Assembly (NCBI RefSeq): GCF_900094565.1
Contig: NZ_FMAF01000013.1
Location: 92,005-156,004, forward strand
Length of the DNA: 64,000 nt
Source: Martinezella lusitana
Lineage (GTDB): Bacteria; Pseudomonadota; Alphaproteobacteria; Rhizobiales; Rhizobiaceae
Direction: 5' to 3'
Positions within the stretch are counted from its first letter, which is position 1. Each line of letters opens with the position of its first letter. The notes under the pieces are model-generated. The model did not search any database and was not told the DNA's origin. It saw only the letters and a list, made by a program, of their open reading frames with translations. This document shows positions 33,271 through 40,167 of the stretch, in pieces. The translations under genes and the position numbers were made by a program.

Positions 33271-34526
33271 TGATGATCGCTTTGCATCGGTTGCCTGATA
33301 GCCTCGCGCCGCTCACTGTGCCGAAACTGCGACGACTGCTCCTCGCACAGATTCCTTCCGACCTAGCCGATTGGTTGGACTTTGTGGCGTTGAGCGCATT
33401 GGTGGCATTCCAATGGCAGCTTGGACCCCTAGCGGTTGCAAGTTTAACATTGGCGCTAGCGTTGCCGTATGTCGTTCTCGCCCCCGCCGTTGGCGTATTG
33501 GTAGATCGAGCCGATCAGCGAATGCTGCTGGTAGCGAGTAACGTGATACGCGCCATTTCAACGGCGGCATTTGTTCTCGCGCCAAATCTCGTTGTGCTCC
33601 TTGTATGCGTCGTCATCAAATCCAGCGCCGACGCATTGTTCACGCCGGCAAAGCAGGCGGCAATTCCACTTCTTGCGACCCGTGACCGATTGTTTGCGGC
33701 GAATAGTCTCAGCCACGTCATTAATCAGCTGACCAAGATTGTCGGTCCAGCGTTGGGTGGAATTCTGACTGTATTTCTCGACCTGCAACAAATCTTCTTG
33801 GTGAACGCTGGCCTGTCGCTGATCGCGGCCCTGGTCCTCTTTGGTTTACCTGGTGGTTTGCGCACAGATCGCAGTGGAACCACTAAGGGAAAATTTGGCC
33901 AGGAGTTTGCCGACGGCCTGAGACACATTCGCCGCAAGCCAGTCCTGGCTACCGCCATTGTGGCAATGGCTCTCGGATATTTTCTAATCTTCCTTTACGA
34001 TGGTTTGATCGCACTCCTGGTGAAGGAGATCGGACTTTCGAGCGCCTTGCTCGGAGCTTCCGTTGCATCCGCAGGAGCAGGCGGAGTAATTGGCGCTTTG
34101 CTTCTAGGGCAGTTCTTCGGACACCGCGATCCTATTCAGCTGATGATCGGTTCGGGCATTTTTGGAGGCCTGTTAATTGCATTGATGGGACACGTCGGAC
34201 GCGGTGATATCGAGATTTCTGCTGTAAGTTTTTGTGTACTCCTGTTTGCCACGGGTTTGGCCAGCGCCGGCTTTTTTGTCCCTTACCGTGTAGTGCTGCA
34301 GAAGGAGACACCGCTTGAGCTTTTGGGGCGCGTTGCCGCAGTTGGCGAGGGACTTAGTGCGATGGCGATGATGACTGCCCCTCCACTTGGAGCCGCGCTG
34401 GCGGAATATGCTGGAATATCTGCTCCTTATTTGATCAGCGGCTATGCCACAGCCTTTCTGGCATGTTGGTTGATCATTGTAAGACGGCGGATCGGGACGA
34501 AAGGTAAAGATGCTGACGCCAATTGA
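33270..34526 (+). CDS. MFS transporter inserted in tail cluster
   Basis: 418 aa with about 12 TM segments. It resembles the MFS_3/macrolide-efflux group: LLLAQIPSDLADWLDFVALS, the loop motif GVLVDRADQRMLL between TM2 and TM3, and ANSLSHVINQLTKIVGPALGG. The second half has FLIFLYDGLIALLVKE. It is on the plus strand between gpU and the tape measure gene, both minus, with no repeat or transposase around it. That is a moron: cargo expressed from the prophage. The substrate is unknown. Confidence 0.9.
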   Translation: MMIALHRLPDSLAPLTVPKLRRLLLAQIPSDLADWLDFVALSALVAFQWQLGPLAVASLTLALALPYVVLAPAVGVLVDRADQRMLLVASNVIRAISTAAFVLAPNLVVLLVCVVIKSSADALFTPAKQAAIPLLATRDRLFAANSLSHVINQLTKIVGPALGGILTVFLDLQQIFLVNAGLSLIAALVLFGLPGGLRTDRSGTTKGKFGQEFADGLRHIRRKPVLATAIVAMALGYFLIFLYDGLIALLVKEIGLSSALLGASVASAGAGGVIGALLLGQFFGHRDPIQLMIGSGIFGGLLIALMGHVGRGDIEISAVSFCVLLFATGLASAGFFVPYRVVLQKETPLELLGRVAAVGEGLSAMAMMTAPPLGAALAEYAGISAPYLISGYATAFLACWLIIVRRRIGTKGKDADAN

Positions 34527-34576
34527 TCGGGGCTAGCCTCAAGTCTGCCCCACTTACAGACCGGCCCTCGTTTCCT

Positions 34577-36745
34577 TTAATCGCTGAATTGTGCATCCGC
34601 AGCATTCTTGATAGCAGCCCCCAATTGCCCAACGATAGCACTTGCCGCCGCCTGCGGGTCGGAAACGCCGGTAATTGAGATGGGAGCATGAACCGTCACG
34701 TTAGGCGGTTGCTGATTCACTACCCGAACATCTTGTGTCCCGCTCGGCCTCACCATCTCGGCAATGGATGACGCATCGATACGGGCGGTTATCAATTCAA
34801 GATCGTCCGCCGTCTTTCCGGGCAAGGTTTCTGTTGTTGACCCGCCAAACCCGGCAGCACGGGCAGAGCGTGCGCTGTCCATCGCAGTTTGCGCGTAGAC
34901 ACCAGCCGAAGCCGGGCCATTTTCTGTCGTGACGAACGACTTCAGATACGACCCAATGGTATGCAACGCATCGTCCGGGCCGGGCAGCCAAGCCTTTCCC
35001 TGTTTGTAGAACGTGTCGCCGGTATAGCTTTGCTTGCCAAGCTCCCACGCTCCCGCCCCTGCCATGCCCAATATTCCAAGACGCGCAAAACCTTTGAGCA
35101 TGGCCGACCAGCCGCCAAGCAACCCGGTAGCAGCACCGCCCGCCGCCGCGCCGGTTGCGGCGGTTGCCGCCACGCCTCCCGCAGTCGCCGTTCCACCACC
35201 GACAAGCGCGGCGATGGAACCAACCGTCTTGAGTGCACCAAGCAACGTGCTTGCACCCGACAGCAGAAACATCGCGCTTGCGAGCTTGCGGACAGTTCCG
35301 GCGAGAAAGGCAAAGCCAGCGCCCCACAACATGAGCTTGAAACCATAGCCCGACATTCCCGCGAAGAACTTGGCTATAGGGTTTTCACGAATGGCGTCTG
35401 TCAACTCACGGATGGACGAACCCCATTCCTTCGCCTTCATAAAGAAGCGGCCAAGGTTCTCGCCCGCGTTCGGATCGACCGGCCCAAGCATCAGGTCGCT
35501 AACATCGTTGACCAGTTCGCGAATACCTCCGTCATAGCCAAAGCCTTTGGCAAAGCCCTGCGCGCCGACCTTGATCTGATCGAAGATCGTCGCCCGGCTC
35601 CCGAGCGTGTCCAGCACGTCGCTGATCGCCTGCGCGCCTTCGCGGATTGTGGGCAACATGCCGTCGCCAACCTCCCAGAAGATATTCGATACCTTGTTGC
35701 CCAAAAGCTCGAGCGTGTTGCCCGTGGTGCTGGCACGCTGCTTATACTCATTCATTGCGGAGCCGGCATATTTCGTGCGGTCGCTGACACTGGCAAGCGC
35801 ATCGTCCAGCAGCTTGACATTGCCGAGTAGCGGAATGAATGCCTTCGCCTCGTCGCCGAAGAAATCCGAGACGATGGAAATCTGTTGATCCTTCGGAGCC
35901 TTGGCGATGGTGGCGAGAACCTTTTTCAGAGCGCCGGGCGCATCCTTTTGCATCTGCTTGGCGATCTGCGGCAAATCAAGGCCAAGCCTTGCCGCAGCAT
36001 CGCGCTGCCCCTTTTTCGCCGACGCGCCACGCGTCAGGGCCTTCGTGACGTTCTGCATTGCGGTTGCGGCAACTTCCGGCTCCGCGCCGGCTGCAATCAT
36101 GGCGCTGCCGATGCCGGCAACCTGTTCTTTGGTGAAGCCGGCGATTTTGCCGAGCGCACCAACACGCAGCATGAAGTCCGTAATTTCGGACGCCTTGCTA
36201 GCCATGTTGTTCGATAGATGGTTCATGACATCGGCGAGGTCGCCGGTTTCGGCAACCGTCAAACCGAACTGCGTTTTCAGTTTAGCCAGGCTAGAACCGG
36301 CCTTTTCAGCCGTGATATCGAAAGCGATGCCGACACGGGACGCCATCTCGGCAAAGCCCTGCAAATCCTGCGTTGCGATGCCGGATTCGCCGGCAGCGGC
36401 ATAGAGAGCTGCAATGTTGTTGGCGGACATCGGGATTTCGCCGGACATGCGCCTGATATTACGGCGCATGTTCTCGAACTGCTCGCTGGACGCATCGACC
36501 ACCTTTTTGACATCGGCAAAAGCGGACTCGAACTTGATCGCCTCGCCCGCCGTTGCCCGCAAGCCCTCCCTCACACCAAGATAGCCAGCACCAAATGCGA
36601 CGGCCTGTCCGACCATGCTACGGATGGGTGCGAAGGTCGCCCGCTGCTGTGCCCGAAGACCGTTTAGGGCGTTGGTGATATGCTTGGCGCGAGCCGTCAC
36701 ATCGTCCAGCAGCGAGACGCGCAGGGTGCTTTGAAGTGTAGTCAT
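34577..36745 (-). CDS. Tail tape measure protein
   Basis: 722 aa of TP901-type tape measure: an N-terminal helical region (SLLDDVTARAKHITNALNGL), the conserved block FESAFADVKKVVDASSEQF, EIPMSANNIAALYAAAGESG, then an Ala/Gly-rich hydrophobic middle (LGALKTVGSIAALVGGGTA) and a short C-terminus. It sets tail length. It starts at an ATGA overlap with the frameshifted tail chaperone gene. Confidence 0.95.
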   Translation of the reverse strand: MTTLQSTLRVSLLDDVTARAKHITNALNGLRAQQRATFAPIRSMVGQAVAFGAGYLGVREGLRATAGEAIKFESAFADVKKVVDASSEQFENMRRNIRRMSGEIPMSANNIAALYAAAGESGIATQDLQGFAEMASRVGIAFDITAEKAGSSLAKLKTQFGLTVAETGDLADVMNHLSNNMASKASEITDFMLRVGALGKIAGFTKEQVAGIGSAMIAAGAEPEVAATAMQNVTKALTRGASAKKGQRDAAARLGLDLPQIAKQMQKDAPGALKKVLATIAKAPKDQQISIVSDFFGDEAKAFIPLLGNVKLLDDALASVSDRTKYAGSAMNEYKQRASTTGNTLELLGNKVSNIFWEVGDGMLPTIREGAQAISDVLDTLGSRATIFDQIKVGAQGFAKGFGYDGGIRELVNDVSDLMLGPVDPNAGENLGRFFMKAKEWGSSIRELTDAIRENPIAKFFAGMSGYGFKLMLWGAGFAFLAGTVRKLASAMFLLSGASTLLGALKTVGSIAALVGGGTATAGGVAATAATGAAAGGAATGLLGGWSAMLKGFARLGILGMAGAGAWELGKQSYTGDTFYKQGKAWLPGPDDALHTIGSYLKSFVTTENGPASAGVYAQTAMDSARSARAAGFGGSTTETLPGKTADDLELITARIDASSIAEMVRPSGTQDVRVVNQQPPNVTVHAPISITGVSDPQAAASAIVGQLGAAIKNAADAQFSD

Positions 36746-37142
36746 GATGTTCCCTCCATCGTATCGCGCAAGGCACGAGCCTTATCGAAATAGGCGAGCA
36801 GTTTTTCAGGTGACCACCGCTCGATGACATCGAGCGGCGTGTGCGCGAAACGGGCAACGAACAGGGCGACCAAACGCCAATCGTGCTGATTTATGCGTTT
36901 CCCAACAAATCCTTCGTCGCGTCGAGAATGCGACGATAGTCAGCAGCGCAGATTTTCTTGAAGGCCGGAATAGGCACGTCGGAGATGGCAGAGAGTACGG
37001 CGACGTTCTGCGAAATCTCGCCCTTGAACTGATCGCCCGCCATGAAGTCGCCCACAGTCACCTCCCGGAAAGTCAGATCGGAATAGGACGCCTCGTTGTG
37101 GGTGACGGGCTTCGAGAGAGGGACTTTAACAGCTTCGGTCAT
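36742..37142 (-). CDS. Tail chaperone E-E' made by -1 frameshift
   Basis: The fusion frame of the P2 gpE+E' type. Decoding runs through gpE to the heptamer G-GGA-AAC (plus coordinates 36897-36903), slips back one base, then reads 51 more codons (RINQHDWRLVALFVARFAHT, then LDVIERWSPEKLLAYFDKAR) to a TGA at 36742. The product is 133 aa against 83 for gpE alone, matching P2's 142 and 91. The extension frame has no start codon of its own. The ratio of the two proteins is needed for tail assembly. Confidence 0.85.
36891..37142 (-). CDS. Tail assembly chaperone E (unshifted product)
   Basis: 83 aa, a phage tail assembly chaperone of the gpE type (TFREVTVGDFMAGDQFKGEI, AVLSAISDVPIPAFKKICAA). It lies between the tail tube and tape measure genes, where P2 has gene E. 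It stops just after a slippery heptamer, giving the short product. Confidence 0.9.
   Translation of the reverse strand: MTEAVKVPLSKPVTHNEASYSDLTFREVTVGDFMAGDQFKGEISQNVAVLSAISDVPIPAFKKICAADYRRILDATKDLLGNA
36897..36903 (-). promoter_or_regulatory. Programmed -1 frameshift site
   Basis: On the minus strand the heptamer is GGGAAAC, in the zero frame G-GGA-AAC, a perfect X-XXY-YYZ slippery site. It sits two codons before the gpE stop. In the -1 frame translation opens into the E' extension. Confidence 0.8.
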
Positions 37143-37217
37143 GATGAATCCTCATAGAAAATGGCCCGCTCAAAGCGGGCCGGTTGAAGGTGGATCGTGA
37201 GGGGAAGAGGTCCGGCC

Positions 37218-37730
37218 CTACAGCAGCAGGGCGTTGCGGATATCGCCATATTGCGAGACACCGCCGACCTTGAAATCAAAGTCGTCCATCTCGTAGATTT
37301 CCTCGCCGTCGATTTCGAGCTTGTAGTAATTCACATCAACGGCATGATCATTTTCGGCGAGGTCGCCGGCCTTCCATGTGCCGTGATCGGGCTTGTACAT
37401 CTTGCCGCGAATGGTCAGCACGGCGCTATGCGTGGTGCCATCCTCGTCCACGAGAGCACCCGTCACCATGAATGGCGTATCGACGCCCGGCTTGACGCCG
37501 TGCAGCTTCAAAATCTGCGGGTCGAGGCCCGGCATCTTGAACTTGAATTCCAGCGCCTCATAACCGAGCTGCACCTTGCGGGCTTTGATCATGCCGGCAT
37601 TGCGCACGTCTTCGCGCTTGGCTTCCGGCACGGGCACGGTGATGTCACCGATTTGGCCGAGCTTGCTCACGCGGTCGGCCCACATCATGCAATCGCGCAG
37701 GATGAAGCTAGGAAGGGTCTTTTCTGCCAT
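37218..37730 (-). CDS. Major tail tube protein (FII)
   Basis: 170 aa matching P2 FII: LRDCMMWADRVSKLGQIGDI, VQLGYEALEFKFKMPGLDPQ and VNYYKLEIDGEEIYEMDDF. It forms the inner tube of the contractile tail. It lies 16 bases after the sheath gene. Confidence 0.95.
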   Translation of the reverse strand: MAEKTLPSFILRDCMMWADRVSKLGQIGDITVPVPEAKREDVRNAGMIKARKVQLGYEALEFKFKMPGLDPQILKLHGVKPGVDTPFMVTGALVDEDGTTHSAVLTIRGKMYKPDHGTWKAGDLAENDHAVDVNYYKLEIDGEEIYEMDDFDFKVGGVSQYGDIRNALLL

Positions 37731-37746
37731 GTCGGAGTTTCCTTAA

Positions 37747-39210
37747 TCAGGCGGCGAGCGAGAGCGGGCCGGTTTCGATTGCCCCATTCACCTCGTCCAG
37801 CAGCAGCCGGTAATAGAGAATGTTGCGGTGAGTGGTGACGTGGATTTGTTCCATCAGGCCGACCGGCTCAAACTCAACGTCGAGGAAGAGCTTGCCATCT
37901 GCCAGCGTCGTCGGTTCGTTGATGCTCGACAGCCAGACGCGCCCGCCAAGAATGTCGTCGTTGTTCTTGAAGACACGAAGGGCGGCATTGCCGTCCTCGA
38001 TCAGCATCTTGAGGTTCGCCTTTGTGAACTTGCGGTCGACATAGAGGAAATAGAGGTCTTCCAGAGCCTCATTCACCATGTCGGCGGTCGCCCGTACGCT
38101 GTCGAACTGCCAAAGCGGGTCGTCAGTCGCGAGACGACTGCCCCATGTGCGGAAGCCGCCGCGCTCGTTGATGATGGTCGCAACCTGCTTTTCGTTCAGA
38201 TAGTTGCTGTCATCCGGGTAGGAGATCGTACGGGCAACGCCATCGATCGTGCGAATGATCTTGTTGGAAACCGAGCCGGACACCCCTTCGGAGGACGCCA
38301 CGACGCGGGCGCGCACCCCGGCAAAGACAGCGGCGACCGGCTTGGTGACGGGAACGCCGTTGACGTTCTTGATGGTCTTCGGATCGATGATGAGAATGCG
38401 ACCGCCATTGACGGTTCGACGGAAGCGGACGGCTTCGGCATTCGTGGTGTTCGGGCCGGTGATATAGGCACGTCCGCGGATCTTCGGCAGAATGGCATTC
38501 AGTGCCGAGACATAGGGATTGGCAACATCGCCCACATTGGCGGTCGCCGCCGGCAACACCTTGTCCGCCTCGTTGCCGCCGCCCGTAAAGACGATTGTCG
38601 GCGCTTGCGACAGCTTCTTGCCCGGCTCGACAACCTGCACCGAAACCACGGTGCCGGCATTTGCGCCCGTACCCATGACGGCCTCTAGCTTGGGCAGAGC
38701 CTTGCCGGGATCGTTGCCGCCGCCGGTCGCTTCCACAATGGGCGCTTCCGAAAGCTTGGCCCCCTGCTCCGCAAGTGAAATCGAGACAACGCCTCCCTCC
38801 ACCCAGGCACCGGTATTGCCTGATGTAATAGCCACGCGAGGCTGATAGCCGGTAATCGCCTTGGCCCGCAGCGCCGCGTAGATGCCGGTGCGTGCGACGG
38901 GATCGCCTATAAGGTTACTCTGCAACGTGGCAGCGTCCACGCTGTCAGCCACCCGGTTGACGATGCACCACGAACCGCCTTCGTTGAAAACCGTGGTTAC
39001 GTCTTCAAGAAGGGTGCCCGCCGCGCCGAGTGCCCCTGCCTGCGGCAACGAGGTGATCAACGTGGGATAGTTCAGGGGAAAGGCGGCGGGGTCCGCATCG
39101 GGTGCGGTGCCGTTGACGAACGTGATGCCGTTACGCTGGACGCGCAACAGCGACGGGGTTTCCGCGCTTTCGACAAGTGTCACGCCATGCGCATAGGATA
39201 GGTCGGCCAT
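37747..39210 (-). CDS. Tail sheath protein (FI) with repeat insertion
   Basis: 487 aa, the contractile sheath. Conserved C-terminal blocks are GGFRTWGSRLATDDPLWQF and FLDVEFEPVGLMEQIHV. Residues about 130-220 carry two tandem copies of a beta-rich motif (LAEQGAKLSEAPIVEATGGG and VEPGKKLSQAPTIVFTGGG). This insertion would be a surface domain on each subunit, and it makes the protein about 90 aa longer than P2 FI. Confidence 0.93.
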   Translation of the reverse strand: MADLSYAHGVTLVESAETPSLLRVQRNGITFVNGTAPDADPAAFPLNYPTLITSLPQAGALGAAGTLLEDVTTVFNEGGSWCIVNRVADSVDAATLQSNLIGDPVARTGIYAALRAKAITGYQPRVAITSGNTGAWVEGGVVSISLAEQGAKLSEAPIVEATGGGNDPGKALPKLEAVMGTGANAGTVVSVQVVEPGKKLSQAPTIVFTGGGNEADKVLPAATANVGDVANPYVSALNAILPKIRGRAYITGPNTTNAEAVRFRRTVNGGRILIIDPKTIKNVNGVPVTKPVAAVFAGVRARVVASSEGVSGSVSNKIIRTIDGVARTISYPDDSNYLNEKQVATIINERGGFRTWGSRLATDDPLWQFDSVRATADMVNEALEDLYFLYVDRKFTKANLKMLIEDGNAALRVFKNNDDILGGRVWLSSINEPTTLADGKLFLDVEFEPVGLMEQIHVTTHRNILYYRLLLDEVNGAIETGPLSLAA

Positions 39211-39369
39211 GAATGGTCTCCATTAAAAATGACAGAAGATCGGTGGAAGTTTGTGCCGCCTCTCTAATTCAGAGCGGCCACGAGGAAGCAGCACGCCGAA
39301 GCGCGGCGGGCTGTGTTATCGGTCGATATTCTACTTCCGCCCTCAGCCTTTTCGAGCTAATTTGCCGAT

Positions 39370-39549
39370 ATGCTGGAACGATACGCCATTCACGAAGATG
39401 AAGACGGCACCTTTGCGATCCTCGACGCGAAGACATTCGAAGTGGTCGAGAGAGGCGGCATGGTGCTGCAAAATATGCCGTGGTATTGGGCTGAATCTCT
39501 GATCGGCCTTCTGCAAGCGCTCGACCAGCACAGCGAGTTTCCGAACTAG
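39370..39549 (+). CDS. 59-aa hypothetical protein between tail genes
   Basis: A 59-codon plus-strand frame, MLERYAIHEDEDGTFAILDA, then a hydrophobic/aromatic stretch (MVLQNMPWYWAESLIGLL). It sits between the sheath gene and the tail-fibre accessory gene, both minus. The composition is protein-like and similar to small rhizobial proteins of unknown role. The ribosome-binding site is weak. The 159 bases upstream (39,211-39,369) hold no other gene. Confidence 0.6.
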   Translation: MLERYAIHEDEDGTFAILDAKTFEVVERGGMVLQNMPWYWAESLIGLLQALDQHSEFPN

Positions 39550-39561
39550 ATCACGAGCGTT

Positions 39562-40158
39562 CTATCGCTGTGTCGCTGCGGTCCACATGGCATCAATTGC
39601 ATCCGGGGAAAGACTGAACGAAGCCCCGATCTGCTCAAGCAGTTGGTCCGTCCGCAGAAACTCGGACGGATATTCCCAGGCATTGAGCGCCTTCGCACGC
39701 GCCTTGAGATCGGTGATTTGGTTGATAGCCGCAGTCACCTCGTCCGGCATGATGTCGTTGTCTATCAGGGCGTCACGGAACTGTCGGGGGGTGAGAGCGG
39801 GCATGGCTGCTCGCCTCTCCTCCGCCGTCATGAGATCGACCGGATTGACGATCTTCGTGCCGGTCCATTTCATTCCGTAGACCGTGCCGCCGGGACCACG
39901 GGTAAACCCGCCCGCCTCGACCGCGCTAATGCCGATAATCCTGTAATCCGGAATCTGCGAATGTTCAGGGTCCGGCTCCATTGAAACAATGTAGCCGCTA
40001 TCGTCCACGGCAAGATAGAAATCGAAGGGCGGTTGCGACCTGTAAAGCTCATGCCATTCGATGTTGTCGGCATCGTAGAAGGCATAAATTCGAACCGCCT
40101 GCCCGCCCTCATGTTCAACGGTCTCGGCTCTCGCCGTGAGTTTTCCGAATTCGTGCAT
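39562..40158 (-). CDS. Putative tail fibre assembly protein
   Basis: 198 aa from MHEFGKLTARAE, which has AAGGAT upstream. Its place right after the fibre gene is that of P2 gpG chaperones, and the middle has the phage-tail-fibre style FYLAVDDSGYIVSMEPDPEH. The C-terminal half is helical (TPRQFRDALIDNDIMPDEVT) and recalls DUF4376-like segments on fibre assembly proteins. The assignment rests mainly on position. Confidence 0.6.
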   Translation of the reverse strand: MHEFGKLTARAETVEHEGGQAVRIYAFYDADNIEWHELYRSQPPFDFYLAVDDSGYIVSMEPDPEHSQIPDYRIIGISAVEAGGFTRGPGGTVYGMKWTGTKIVNPVDLMTAEERRAAMPALTPRQFRDALIDNDIMPDEVTAAINQITDLKARAKALNAWEYPSEFLRTDQLLEQIGASFSLSPDAIDAMWTAATQR

Positions 40159-40167
40159 CGGCAATCC

